Shown in pieces: positions 33,195-42,790 of a stretch of DNA of 64,000 nt; positions within the stretch are counted from its first letter, which is position 1, and each line of letters begins with the position of its first letter. The notes beneath the pieces were generated by a model. That model worked only from the letters and a program-made list of their open reading frames with translations, ran no database searches and was not told the origin of the DNA. The DNA is taken from assembly GCA_029167225.1 (NCBI GenBank), contig JARFNK010000004.1, positions 1-64,000 of the forward strand, read 5' to 3'. The position numbers were made by a program, and so were the translations under genes. The DNA comes from Sphingobium arseniciresistens (GTDB lineage: Bacteria > Pseudomonadota > Alphaproteobacteria > Sphingomonadales > Sphingomonadaceae).

Positions 33195-35606
33195 ATGAGG
33201 ACGATTCGTACGTGCCTGTTGACTGGTTCAGCGCTTACCGCGGCCAGTATGCTTTGTTTGCAGCCAGCTTATGCTCAGAATACCCAGGACGCCGGTCGGT
33301 CGGCGTCTGCTGAAGTCGAGAATCCCGATGGCACCAGCCGTTCGCAGGCGGTTTCATCCGAGGATATTCTCATGGATATCGTCGTCACCGGCCGCAACCG
33401 CAAGCTTGCTGGGGGCCTGATGATTGTCCAGCGACAGCCCGAAACAACCAACAGTATCAGCGCCGAGGCGATCGCGCAGAAGATGACACTTTCTGGCCCG
33501 TACCAGCTAGTGGCGACGATGCCAGGCGTCAACACTGGCCAGTCCGATCCGTACCAGATGACGCCGCGCTATGGCCTGTACATTCGCGGCCTTCCGATGA
33601 ATGAGATCGGCTGGGTCGCTGACGGTGCGCCGCAGCTGGATCAGGCTTACAATCTGCCTTATTCCGAAACATGGGCCGACAATGAAAATATCGCTGGCGT
33701 AACGATCCTGCCGGGGTCCACTCGCATCGTGGATCCGGTGCAGACTGCTGTCGCCGGCGAGTTCAGCATGACCATCCGCGATCCGTCCGACGAGGCCGGT
33801 GGCCGCGCCTCCTACAGCTATGGCTCGTTTAATTCCCACCGGATCTTCGGCGGAATCGATACCGGAGAGATCGGGCAGACCGGCCTCAAGGCCTTTGGTA
33901 CAATCTCCTACACCCGGGCTGGCGCGTTTGCACTGCCGGACGAAGCGCATGGAACGAGACTTCACACCGATTTCAAGGCGGTGAAGGACTGGGGCGGCGA
34001 TGCCAAGAGCAGCTTGTGGGTTTCATTCAATAACTGGGACAGCCTTCGCTCACAGCCTTTCACGCTTGCTCAATTTCGCGCAAACCAGCAGTCGGGCGAT
34101 TACTCGGTGGGCAATTATGCTTCGATCTTCAACCCTTTGAGCAACAGCAACAGCTGGTACAAGCACGCCTTCTATACCCGTAAAGACGTTCGCATTGTTT
34201 CGAACAATCAGTTCAGCCCTGCCGACGGCCTCAAGGTGACGCTCATTCCTTACTACCGGTGGATCCACTCGAACAGCCAGGGGCCTTCGAGCATCAATCC
34301 CAACAATGTCTTCTCAGGCAATCAGCGCCAGACGGTGAGCACCACAGGGCTCTTCCTGCTTCCCAATGGAAACATCCCCGTAAAGACGAACCTGCTCCAG
34401 AAGCAGACGGCCTATGGTTTCAACTCCTATGCGACCTATGAGCTTTCCGACAGCAACGAGTTGCAGGTCGGCTGGTGGCATGACCATTGGAAGATGGACC
34501 AGTTGAACAACTTTACGCCGGTCGCAGTGAACGGTGATGCCGCAAATTGGGGTGGTAATGCTCTGCTCGGAAGCAACGGTCAGCAGATCCGTGGTTCTGA
34601 TTTCAGCTTCCGTTCCAACGTCGATGTTCTGTCGATCCAGGACAGCCAGAAATTCTTCGACGACAAGCTGACTTTTGAAGTCGGCGCGAAATATTTCATG
34701 GGACGGCTCAACGGAACGAACCGAGTCCCTGGCACGCAAACCGACATGCGGGACCGCTACAAGAAGTTTTTGCCGCGCGGCACGGTTTCGTTCGATATCA
34801 ATAGCAACATGCAAGTCTACGCCAACATCGTAAGCGAGATACGGGTGCCCGTGCCGATCACGACCTACCCGGACACTTACAGCATCTCGAACGGGACGCT
34901 CTCGCAGATCGGCCTTTCGACGCTGAAGCCGGAAGACTCTCTGGGTGAGGAAATCGGCTATCGCTATCACGATGGCCTGATCACGGCCGATGTAGCTCTG
35001 TTCAACAAGAAGCTCAAGAACCACACTGTCGTGTCCCTGGCGTTCTTGAATGGTGCTGGCGTCAACACTGCGATCAACGCTGGTGGGCTGCTGATGCGCG
35101 GTGCAACGGCGGAACTGTCACTGTCGCCGATCCATGGTTTCAGCCCTTATGTGAATGCTCAGTACCTCGATACCGAAACCACCAGCAACCTTCAGGTCGG
35201 CAGTGACTTCCTGCCGACAAAGGGTCTGGATGGCGTCAACGCGCCCAAGTTCACAGCGACTGTGGGCATTAATTATGATCAGGGCCCGTTCTTTGCGAAC
35301 GTGCTCTTCCGGCATACCGGTTCCCAGTATTCCACCTTCATGAACGACCAGAAGCTGGAGGGATATGAAACGGTTGATCTCGGGTTCGGGTATCGCTTGC
35401 CGGAAGGGATGGTGGGTAAGAATACGGTCTTCCGCCTCGCCGTCACCAACGTGGGCAACAAGCCGTACCTGAGCACCTTCTCGTCGGTAACGCCGACGGC
35501 AACCACGCGGACCGGTATCAACGGAACGACCATTGCCGGCCGCGCGCCGAGCTATTGGCTTGGTTCGCCCCGTTCCATCATGGGAACGATCTCGACGCAG
35601 TTCTAA
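33195..35606 (+). CDS. TonB-dependent outer-membrane receptor
   Basis: The 803-aa protein has a Sec signal (ALTAASMLCLQPAYAQ, cleavage near 27), a short Ser/Thr-rich spacer, a plug domain (LAGGLMIVQRQPETTNSISA, RYGLYIRGLPMNEIGWVADG) and a barrel ending in TISTQF with the terminal aromatic residue needed for BAM insertion. GAGGGGG precedes the ATG. The receptor imports a substrate across the outer membrane, powered by TonB. Operator copies upstream link it to the GntR regulon, so the likely cargo is the Amadori or cyclic-amide compound handled by FrlBD and HyuAB. A TonB box is not obvious. Confidence 0.85.
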   Translation: MRTIRTCLLTGSALTAASMLCLQPAYAQNTQDAGRSASAEVENPDGTSRSQAVSSEDILMDIVVTGRNRKLAGGLMIVQRQPETTNSISAEAIAQKMTLSGPYQLVATMPGVNTGQSDPYQMTPRYGLYIRGLPMNEIGWVADGAPQLDQAYNLPYSETWADNENIAGVTILPGSTRIVDPVQTAVAGEFSMTIRDPSDEAGGRASYSYGSFNSHRIFGGIDTGEIGQTGLKAFGTISYTRAGAFALPDEAHGTRLHTDFKAVKDWGGDAKSSLWVSFNNWDSLRSQPFTLAQFRANQQSGDYSVGNYASIFNPLSNSNSWYKHAFYTRKDVRIVSNNQFSPADGLKVTLIPYYRWIHSNSQGPSSINPNNVFSGNQRQTVSTTGLFLLPNGNIPVKTNLLQKQTAYGFNSYATYELSDSNELQVGWWHDHWKMDQLNNFTPVAVNGDAANWGGNALLGSNGQQIRGSDFSFRSNVDVLSIQDSQKFFDDKLTFEVGAKYFMGRLNGTNRVPGTQTDMRDRYKKFLPRGTVSFDINSNMQVYANIVSEIRVPVPITTYPDTYSISNGTLSQIGLSTLKPEDSLGEEIGYRYHDGLITADVALFNKKLKNHTVVSLAFLNGAGVNTAINAGGLLMRGATAELSLSPIHGFSPYVNAQYLDTETTSNLQVGSDFLPTKGLDGVNAPKFTATVGINYDQGPFFANVLFRHTGSQYSTFMNDQKLEGYETVDLGFGYRLPEGMVGKNTVFRLAVTNVGNKPYLSTFSSVTPTATTRTGINGTTIAGRAPSYWLGSPRSIMGTISTQF

Positions 35607-35747
35607 ACGCTGGACTCAGCTGATGAAGGGTCGTCATTGCCAGTTTCATCGCAATGGCGACCTTCACACCTGATGGATACCGTCGCGAGGCGGGATCCAA
35701 GCCGTCGTGATCTGTGAGATGACCGACTTCTAGGGATTTTATCGCTG

Positions 35748-37043
35748 ATGCAGCAACTGTCCGACCCCGCCGCTCCGGTGGCGACAAAGCCATCAGGTTA
35801 CGGTAAGCCCTTGTTTGTCGCAATTCTCGGCAATGTCATCGAATATTACGACGCAACCCTCTACGGGCTTCTGGCGGTGTTTCTGTCGAAGGCTTTCTTC
35901 GCATTCAGCGATGCGAACTCTGCTCTTTTGGCGACATACGCGACATTCATCATTGCTTATGCCGTGCGTCCGATCGCTGGCGTACTGTTGGGCCATCTGG
36001 CAGACATTCGCGGCCACCGCTTCGTCCTGATGCTGACCATCAACCTGATGACGATCGGCACCGTCGGTATCGGTGTGTTGCCGACTTATGCGACAATCGG
36101 CGTCTGGGCTCCCATGCTGCTGATTTTGCTGCGCACGATCCAGGGGATTGGAGCGAGCGCCGAGTTCACGGTCGCGACAAGCTACGCCATCGAGCAGGGG
36201 CCTAGTGGCCGAAGTCAGTATCTGACTGGCTGGAGCAACGCCGGGGCCAACATCGGGCCGATGCTTGCCTCGCTTGTGTCGATGCTCCTGGCCTCGACCT
36301 TTGGTGACGCTTTCCTCTCCTTCGGCGGATGGCGCGTTCCATTCCTGCTTTCGGCACCGCTTGGTCTGGTGGTATTCTACCTGCGCCGCCAGATGGTTTC
36401 TGACGGCCTGGTCCACAGCCCATCGATGGACGTTCGCAAACATGCGCGTGTCCCGTTGATTATTGCATTGCGCGGCCATTGGGGAACGGTAGTATCGGTA
36501 ATCGCCATGGGCGCCGGGCAACGTGTCGGCACGTTCTGCATCCAGGCATATTTCGTGACCGCAATGATCCGCTTGGGCTATGGCGGAACCCTTGCGATGC
36601 TGGTCTCGATCCTGCTGTTCGGGATCGGCGTGCCGACCTCCGTCTATGGCGGGGTTCTGGCCGACAAGTTTGGCGGTCGATGCACGCTGGTCATCTTCTT
36701 TGCATTCTATGCCGTCGCTGTGGTGCCGCTCTTCTACTACCTTGGCGTGTCGGTGCCGGTGACATTGTTGGGGCTGCTCGTCTGCGCGGTTCTCAACAAC
36801 CTCGTCGCGGCGCCTCTCAACGCCGCGTATATCATGTCTTTCCCTCGCGCGGTGCGCGGTGCGGCAGCCGCGCTCAATTTCAATGTTGGGTCCGCGATCA
36901 TCGGCGCAACCGCCCCATTGACTGCGACGTGGCTTGTTGGACGCACGGGATCCGAGATGGCGTTCGGATGGTACATGTCGGCACTTTGCATGCTGTCATG
37001 CCTGACAGCAGCTTTCGCCTTTCCCCGACCCCGAATGGATTAG
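35748..37043 (+). CDS. Major facilitator transporter, metabolite:H+ symporter type
   Basis: Twelve hydrophobic segments in 431 aa and the family signatures: GNVIEYYDATLYGLLAVFLS in helix 1 (as in ProP/KgtP/ShiA), GHLADIRGHRFVLML between helices 2 and 3, and RTIQGIGASAEFTVATSYAI in helix 4. The MHS family moves small carboxylates, betaines and aromatic acids with protons. It lies on the same strand 140 nt after the TonB receptor and is its probable inner-membrane partner. A weak stem-loop in the gap may attenuate read-through. Confidence 0.85.
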   Translation: MQQLSDPAAPVATKPSGYGKPLFVAILGNVIEYYDATLYGLLAVFLSKAFFAFSDANSALLATYATFIIAYAVRPIAGVLLGHLADIRGHRFVLMLTINLMTIGTVGIGVLPTYATIGVWAPMLLILLRTIQGIGASAEFTVATSYAIEQGPSGRSQYLTGWSNAGANIGPMLASLVSMLLASTFGDAFLSFGGWRVPFLLSAPLGLVVFYLRRQMVSDGLVHSPSMDVRKHARVPLIIALRGHWGTVVSVIAMGAGQRVGTFCIQAYFVTAMIRLGYGGTLAMLVSILLFGIGVPTSVYGGVLADKFGGRCTLVIFFAFYAVAVVPLFYYLGVSVPVTLLGLLVCAVLNNLVAAPLNAAYIMSFPRAVRGAAAALNFNVGSAIIGATAPLTATWLVGRTGSEMAFGWYMSALCMLSCLTAAFAFPRPRMD

Positions 37044-37095
37044 GAGCTGAGCGGGAGCGCAAACGCGGCGAGCCCGCCAGTGGCTTTTCTCCGGC

Positions 37096-38730
37096 TCAGG
37101 CGAGGCCGTTGCCCTCGATGCGGACCACTGGCACGAAGCCTGTCCCGGCGGCGCCTTGGGGCATGTCCAGATGCAGACCGGTCGCATCCCTGCGATGGTG
37201 CAGCGGCCCCGCGCCGAGCAGCGTGACGCGCTCGATGCTCCCTTCGAAGCGTCCGCGCGCGAGCGAACTGATGGTCGCGCTACTCTGCGGCGTGCCAAGG
37301 AACAGCGCGTAGAGCGCGCCATTGTTGGTCGTGAAGCGGATGTCCTGCGCGGTGAAGGTGCGCGCCTTTTCTTCGTTCTGCATGCCCGGCGTCAAAATGG
37401 TCGGCCCCTCGCCATAGTGGCGCCAGGGCCGCGATCCGAAGATCGCCTCGCTGCCGGTCGCCATCCATGCGGCCATGCCATCGAGGATCTTTTCCTCCTC
37501 GCCGTCGATCGCGCCATGGCCGGGCTGCGGAATGGACAGCAGCAGGTTGCCGTTCTTGGAAACGACGTCGGCCAGCCGCTGGATCACTTGCTGCGCGGTC
37601 TTGTAGCTTTTGTCGTTGAGGCGGGCGACATTGTAGAACCAATCGCCGATGCAGGTGTCGGTCTGCCAGGGTTCGTCCCACAGATGGTCGGTAAAGCCCC
37701 GCTCGACATCCTGGACCAGACCGAACCGCGCATAGGGCTTCAACTGCTTGGCGGTCAGCACGACGTCGATCTTGCCGTGCCATGCGATCGACCGGTTGTA
37801 ATAGTCGGCCGCCGCCTCCAGCCCGACCTGACCGAAGGGCAGTTCATAATCGTCGAAATAGACGATGTCGGGCTTGTACTTGTCGACAAGGTCGGTCTGG
37901 CGCAGCAGCCAACGGGTGACATAGGCGGGGTCGTACGTCGGCCCGGTCTCGATCCACTGGCCGTCATTGGCATCATGCCATGCGTTCATCGCCTCGATGC
38001 TGTCGATGCCGTCGGGCAGCACGGCATGGCCGCCGGTATAGAGCTCCTGCGGGTCGAGCCCCTCCCACCATTGCCCCTTGCCGTCGGCCATGCGCAGGCG
38101 GAAGGCGTCGTAGCGCTCGCCCTTGCGCGGGCCTGTCGGATCATAGCCATAGCCGGTCTGATACCAGTGCCAGGCATGGGCGGCGTGGTTGGACACGCCG
38201 AACTTCATCCCCGCGCGCCGCGCCGCTTTTTCCCAGATGCCCACGATGTCGCGCTTCGGCCCGACGCGCAGGCTGTTCCAGGCGTGGTAACGGCTGTCAT
38301 AGCAGTCGAGATTGTCGTGGTGGCAGGCGAGCGCCATGAAATATTTGGCGCCGGCCTTCTGGTAGCGGGCGATCAGCGCGTCGGGGTCCCAGCGGTCGGC
38401 GGTCCACAGGTTCTGGATGTCCTTCATGCCAGCCTGCGTGGGGTGCCCATAGGTCCGCAGGTGATGCTCGTACATCGGGTGGCCCTGCATATACATGAAG
38501 CGGCCATACCAGTCGCCCTGTTCCGGCACGGACTGCGGCCCCCAATGCGACCACAGGCCGAGCTTGGCGTCGCGGAACCAGTCGGGATAGCGATAATTGT
38601 CGACGAGCGAGGGCCAGTTCGGCTGCACAGGGCCGCTGGCTGTGCCCATGGGGCTGGCTGCCCGCGCGGTACGGGCAAGGCCGAGTGCGGCCGCACCGGC
38701 GAGGAAGGAGCGGCGACCGATCCCTTGCAT
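37096..38730 (-). CDS. Exported GH29 alpha-L-fucosidase
   Basis: Start ATG at 38730 with GGGGA 8 nt upstream. The N-terminus MQGIGRRSFLAGAAALGLA is a twin-arginine signal. The GH29 core follows: YPDWFRDAKLGLWSHWGPQS, YMQGHPMYEHHLRTYGHP, AGAKYFMALACHHDNLDCYD, and the nucleophile strand DIVYFDDYELPF (D293). The C-terminal 100 residues form a beta-sandwich. It would release L-fucose from host or plant glycans in the periplasm. The stop of an upstream reading frame overlaps its ATG (TGATG), so it is co-translated with the esterase block. Its length (about 544 aa) is normal. Confidence 0.85.
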   Translation of the reverse strand: MQGIGRRSFLAGAAALGLARTARAASPMGTASGPVQPNWPSLVDNYRYPDWFRDAKLGLWSHWGPQSVPEQGDWYGRFMYMQGHPMYEHHLRTYGHPTQAGMKDIQNLWTADRWDPDALIARYQKAGAKYFMALACHHDNLDCYDSRYHAWNSLRVGPKRDIVGIWEKAARRAGMKFGVSNHAAHAWHWYQTGYGYDPTGPRKGERYDAFRLRMADGKGQWWEGLDPQELYTGGHAVLPDGIDSIEAMNAWHDANDGQWIETGPTYDPAYVTRWLLRQTDLVDKYKPDIVYFDDYELPFGQVGLEAAADYYNRSIAWHGKIDVVLTAKQLKPYARFGLVQDVERGFTDHLWDEPWQTDTCIGDWFYNVARLNDKSYKTAQQVIQRLADVVSKNGNLLLSIPQPGHGAIDGEEEKILDGMAAWMATGSEAIFGSRPWRHYGEGPTILTPGMQNEEKARTFTAQDIRFTTNNGALYALFLGTPQSSATISSLARGRFEGSIERVTLLGAGPLHHRRDATGLHLDMPQGAAGTGFVPVVRIEGNGLA

Positions 38731-39023
38731 CACTGTTTCCCCAAGGTGCTGGCGATGGCGACAAGGGCCATCGGGCGCATCATCGCATCGCTTGCGGGCG
38801 CCGCATGGATGCCATCGGCGGCGAAAGCGGGCTTCATTGTCCGGTCCGGGAGATTCCAGCGACCGGCGGCCGGATCGCATGGAAGCGCCACGCGCTGTTC
38901 GCCGGACTCAAGCAGTGGCAGCGCGGCATTGGTGGGCGAATGCAGCGGGCGCGCTGCGGCGGGCACAATGCCGCCTGGCACAGGGACCATGAGGTGCGTA
39001 TGCGGGCAGTCCGCAGCCGTCAT
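38730..39023 (-). CDS. Small coupled frame resembling the C-terminus of an SGNH hydrolase
   Basis: The 97-aa frame starts within the esterase stop (ATGA) and ends within the fucosidase start (TGATG), so ribosomes moving between the two would translate it. Its end, KPAFAADGIHAAPASDAMMR, resembles the catalytic block V (DxxH, usually DGVHP) of GDSL/SGNH hydrolases, where the chain then runs to a final helix. The nucleophile block is absent, so this is probably the 3' remnant of a deleted SGNH esterase gene. It has no signal peptide. Function unlikely. Confidence 0.4.
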   Translation of the reverse strand: MTAADCPHTHLMVPVPGGIVPAAARPLHSPTNAALPLLESGEQRVALPCDPAAGRWNLPDRTMKPAFAADGIHAAPASDAMMRPMALVAIASTLGKQ

Positions 39024-39997
39024 GCGGGAGTCTCTGGGAACGCCCCATGCCTTGCCGCGAAGGTGGCGAACAGCCGTGGCCAGGCCGCCGCCTGCATCGT
39101 CTGGGGCAGGCGCACGCCGAAGCCGTGGCCGCCATCCTCGAACAGGTGCATCGCCGCCGGACGCTTTGCTGCCTGAAGGGACTGGAACATCGCGATGCTG
39201 TTGGCGACCGGGACCAGCCCGTCATCGGCCGCATGGACGAGGAAGGTGGGGGGCGTCGCGGCATCGACCCGCAGCTCGACGGAGCGCGCCCGGCGCATTT
39301 CCGTGGAGGCGCCATCGCCCAGCAGCATGTCGCGTGACCCGCCATGGGTGAAGGGGGCCTCGAGGCTGATCACCGGATAGATCAGCCCGGCGACATCGGG
39401 GCGTGCGGGCAGGCGGTCGGTCGCGTCGACCGGTGCATAGACCTGCTCCCCATGCCGGGTGGCGAGCGATCCGGCAAGATGGCCGCCGGCCGAGAAGCCG
39501 ATGACCCCGATCCGGTCTGGCTTGATGGAAAAACGCTGCGCGCCGGCACGGATGAGCCGCATCGCGCGCTGGGCATCCTGCAGCGGCACGTCCTCGTGGC
39601 GATGCCAGCCTTCGGCGGGCAGGCGATAGAGCAGGATGAAGGCCGTAACCCCGCGTGCGTTCAGCCATGCGGCCTGGCTGGTGCCTTCATTGTCGTAGGA
39701 CAGGAAGCCATAGCCGCCGCCGGGCATGACGAGCACCGCCGATCCATTGGGGCGTTCGGGCCGGCGAACGACCATCACCGGCCGGGCGACCCCCGTCACC
39801 CAGCGATCGGGGTGGGCCGGATCGCGGGACTGGTCGGTGATCTTTCGTGTAATCGTGGCGGCCGTTTTGCCGGGGGGATCACTGGGCCACAGGTCGATGA
39901 TCTCGTCGTCCGGTCCTGTCTGCGCCATCGCGATCCGGGGGGCGGCGGCAACGGCGGCAGCGGCGCCCATCATGGCGCGGCGGCTTAAGGATGTCAT
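39020..39997 (-). CDS. Exported alpha/beta-hydrolase, acetyl-esterase/xylan-esterase type
   Basis: Start ATG at 39997 with GGAGA 8 nt upstream. The N-terminus MTSLSRRAMMGAAAAVAAAP is a Tat/Sec-type signal ending AMAQ. The esterase/BD-FAE-like fold shows an oxyanion-side VLVMPGGGYGFLSYDNEG, the nucleophile elbow GVIGFSAGGHLAGSL, an Asp in LVHAADDGLVPVANS and the catalytic His in FEDGGHGFGVRLP. It probably removes acetyl groups from polysaccharide side chains and thus exposes substrates for the fucosidase, with which it shares the operon. Confidence 0.82.
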   Translation of the reverse strand: MTSLSRRAMMGAAAAVAAAPRIAMAQTGPDDEIIDLWPSDPPGKTAATITRKITDQSRDPAHPDRWVTGVARPVMVVRRPERPNGSAVLVMPGGGYGFLSYDNEGTSQAAWLNARGVTAFILLYRLPAEGWHRHEDVPLQDAQRAMRLIRAGAQRFSIKPDRIGVIGFSAGGHLAGSLATRHGEQVYAPVDATDRLPARPDVAGLIYPVISLEAPFTHGGSRDMLLGDGASTEMRRARSVELRVDAATPPTFLVHAADDGLVPVANSIAMFQSLQAAKRPAAMHLFEDGGHGFGVRLPQTMQAAAWPRLFATFAARHGAFPETPA

Positions 39998-40442
39998 TGC
40001 TCGGTCTCCAGGCTGCGCAAGGGGGATTGAATGGCTGGCGCGCGAAGGGCCAGCCTCCCGCCAAAGTCGCAAAGGCTATAGCGGCCACCTGAAAAGGGCA
40101 TCGCGCCGTGACCGTCGAGGTCATTGGTAATGATGGCAGCCAACCTCCCGCCTAACAGGGGCCGACCAACGTGCGCATGTTGTCGCGGCCCCCTCTTTTG
40201 TCGGACTAATCATGATCGCCGGTGGAGAGGTCGTCAAGTCGGCCGGCAGAGCGCCAACCATGATCGAAGACTATGCCGAGCATCTCGGGCTGCCATGCTC
40301 GTGCCGTGGGAAGCCAAGCCGCTTTGTTCCTTGATCGCCAAGAGCGAGGCTATCGCGCGGAAATGGCGATGCCGCGAAGGGCCTTCATTCCCGCCAAAGG
40401 CCAATCCAAGTGGTGCAGCCCAAAGCTATGGGCAGGCCCGTT
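39998..40442. other. Gene-free intergenic region
   Basis: This lies between two minus-strand genes and includes the promoter region of the esterase operon. Frames across it on both strands read as low-complexity Arg/Ser/Pro chains. I see no repeat, hairpin or operator copy of note. Confidence 0.5.
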
Positions 40443-41519
40443 TCACAACATGGCCTCGACCGCGGGATAGATACCGCGTTCGATCAGTGCCTGGCGCGTG
40501 CCCGCGGGCCGCCAGCCAAGCGCCGCGGCGCTCTGCGCTGAGTCATAGGTGGCGCGGTGGGAGCGGCATTCCCAGTCGTGGAGGCTGGAGAGATGACGAT
40601 TGGGGTGGCGGATCGCGGTCTTGACCATTTCACGCGCGAGGTCTGCCAACCAGTATCGCCAAATGGCGCGCGGCGCAGCATGGACTCTGCCGCCGGAACG
40701 CGCCTGCATCGCCGCTACATAATCGCGCGCGGACAGAAGCGGGGCATCGGTGATCAGGAAGCTGCATTGTTCGATGCCGGGCGCCTCAAGCGCGCGCACA
40801 AGCGCATCAGCGGCATCTTCCACAAGCACGAAGGGCAGCTTGTGTGTGCCGTCCCCCCAAAAGGTCAACCGGTTCCACGCGGAGAACCGGCCGACGCCAT
40901 AATGGATCGGGGAACTGCCCGCGCCGATGACGATCCCGAGGCGCAGGATTACCAATGGCAGGCCCCGATCCCGCGCCATTTCCAGGAGCATTTGTTCGCA
41001 AGTCGCCTTTGATCGCGCATAATGATTGCGACGCTCGATCCGCGGGTCGAGCGCCGTCGATCCGTCGATGCGGTCAGCAGCGCTTGCCGATGCGTAGGAA
41101 TCGATCGACCCGACATAGATGAACCGGCGCACGCCCCGGCGCAGCGCCGCTTCCGCCACCTGCCGAGTGGGCTCCACATCATTGTCGAGATATTCCTGCC
41201 AGTTGCGACCTTCACCCTTGGCGAGGTGACAGACCGCATCGACCCCGTCGAGCGCGGCATCCAGCGCTACGGGATCGCGGTAGTTTCCTTCAACCAGTTC
41301 GATCCCGGCGCGATGCAGCGCAGTTTGCGCGGCTTGCGGATTGCGGGTCAATACGCGCGCCACCCGCCCGCGTCCGGCAAGCTTCCCGACAAGATGCTGA
41401 CCGACGAAACCAGTGCCGCCGACCACGAGGACGCTGCGCACCTGTGGGGTGAAATCGGAGGCGCCATTATCGTTCGCCTCCGGCCCTTGTCCGCTGTCTT
41501 GAACTCGTGGCGAAGGCAT
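40443..41519 (-). CDS. NAD-dependent epimerase/dehydratase (extended SDR)
   Basis: The Rossmann start VRSVLVVGGTGFVGQHLVGK carries GxxGxxG at residues about 34-40, followed by LVEGNYRDPVALDAALDGVD and the catalytic Ser and YxxxK in FIYVGSIDSYA and HYARSKATCEQM. The product is 358 aa, normal for nucleotide-sugar or related extended SDR enzymes, and resembles members in sphingomonad polysaccharide or hopanoid-like loci. It faces away from the PhyH and glycosyltransferase genes across a 264-nt gap, and with them may make or modify a surface sugar. The substrate cannot be read. Confidence 0.8.
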   Translation of the reverse strand: MPSPRVQDSGQGPEANDNGASDFTPQVRSVLVVGGTGFVGQHLVGKLAGRGRVARVLTRNPQAAQTALHRAGIELVEGNYRDPVALDAALDGVDAVCHLAKGEGRNWQEYLDNDVEPTRQVAEAALRRGVRRFIYVGSIDSYASASAADRIDGSTALDPRIERRNHYARSKATCEQMLLEMARDRGLPLVILRLGIVIGAGSSPIHYGVGRFSAWNRLTFWGDGTHKLPFVLVEDAADALVRALEAPGIEQCSFLITDAPLLSARDYVAAMQARSGGRVHAAPRAIWRYWLADLAREMVKTAIRHPNRHLSSLHDWECRSHRATYDSAQSAAALGWRPAGTRQALIERGIYPAVEAML

Positions 41520-41783
41520 GGCGGTAGCGCGCTCCTGACATGCAGTTGTGCAAGTTCGGTCCGGGTCCGATGACCGTCCAGGGGAGAATAGAGCGCTCGC
41601 TCGGCCACGGAAGTATGAGAAATGGGGACCGGAATCGCCGGGTTGTATGCGGCACGCGAGGGGCGCAGATGATGAGCGAACGGTTCGAGACTTTTCCGGG
41701 CGCCGGGGGCTGTTGCCGCTTGCTTGCCGAATACGGGATCAAGCCGCGACATCGTCAAGGATCATCCTATCGATGGGATCGGC

Positions 41784-42749
41784 ATGTTGAAAAAGATTTC
41801 TCAGCGAATCTTGAACCGCCTTGGCGACAAACCGGCACAACTCGCCTTCAAACTGTCGAACATACCGTTCATTCGGCGGTGGCTCGGGCGGCGCTACAAC
41901 AGGGCGCTCGAACGGCATCGCCCCTTGCTCCACAGGTTGCACGGGATCGACCAGGAAATCGTGGATCGGCTGGAGCGTGACGGAGTGTTCGTCACCACCC
42001 TGGAGGCGCTGGGCCTGACGGGCTCGGCAGCGATGCTTCGTGCGGGGCAGAAGGTGGCGCACGACTGTACCGAGAGCGCCCGCCTTGACGCGAACGCGGG
42101 ACGCCAGTTCATCTACGCACCGGCCTCTACGACGATCGAAAATCCAGAGCTTTTCCATTGGGGGCTCAACGAACGACTGCTTGATATCGCGGAGGCCTAT
42201 CTGGGTCTTCCTGCGGCCTATGACGGTTCGGTACTTGTCTACACCGTCGCGGATGGCACGGAGCTGGGGCCACGCCAGTGGCACCGTGATCGCGAGGATC
42301 GCAAGATGATGAAGGTCGCGGTCTACTGCAGCGACGTGACCGAGCATGGTGGCCCGTTCGAGCTGATCAGCCGGGTCGACAGGGCGCAGGGCGTAGATGA
42401 CCGCTACACCTTCGAGTTTGGCACCGAGGAAGTCCTGAGCAAGCGCCTTGGCGCCGATTATGCCCGCGACATCGTCAGCTGCACCGGCCCGGCCGGAACG
42501 GTGCTGTTCGCCGATACCGCCCGTTTCTTTCACCGTGGCGCGCCGGCGCATGACAAGGACAGGGCCGCGCTGTTCTACAGCTATTTTGCCAACCGCACGC
42601 GGCACCCCTATTTTTGCGAGCGATCGGGACTGACGCGGCGCGAAATCGCTGCGCTCATCGAGGGCCTGTCGCCGCGCCAGCGCGCGAGCGCGCTCTGGCG
42701 AGAGGATCTTCCCGCCTGGCTGAAACTGATCCCACCGGCGCCGGTCTGA
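41784..42749 (+). CDS. PhyH-like Fe(II)/2-oxoglutarate dioxygenase
   Basis: The double-stranded beta-helix has the facial triad: GPRQWHRDREDRKMMKVAVY with HxD, and ADTARFFHRGAPAHDKDRAA with the distal His and the 2-oxoglutarate-binding Arg. I start at the ATG at 41784 (weak GGGAT upstream); the frame reaches back to 41724 only via TTG. The N-terminal 60 residues are basic and helical. PhyH relatives hydroxylate lipids and small metabolites. The neighbours suggest a surface-polymer or lipid decoration role; this is inference. It ends 41 nt before the glycosyltransferase. Confidence 0.72.
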   Translation: MLKKISQRILNRLGDKPAQLAFKLSNIPFIRRWLGRRYNRALERHRPLLHRLHGIDQEIVDRLERDGVFVTTLEALGLTGSAAMLRAGQKVAHDCTESARLDANAGRQFIYAPASTTIENPELFHWGLNERLLDIAEAYLGLPAAYDGSVLVYTVADGTELGPRQWHRDREDRKMMKVAVYCSDVTEHGGPFELISRVDRAQGVDDRYTFEFGTEEVLSKRLGADYARDIVSCTGPAGTVLFADTARFFHRGAPAHDKDRAALFYSYFANRTRHPYFCERSGLTRREIAALIEGLSPRQRASALWREDLPAWLKLIPPAPV

Positions 42750-42790
42750 ACGGAGGCGCCCGATTTCAGGCCAGGGCGAGGGGGCAATGC

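Noticed and set aside
37156..39351. 731-aa plus-strand open frame
   Set aside because: It runs antisense to the fucosidase and esterase genes, whose motifs and signals are clear; the plus-strand translation is Val/Gly/Arg-rich and has no domain.
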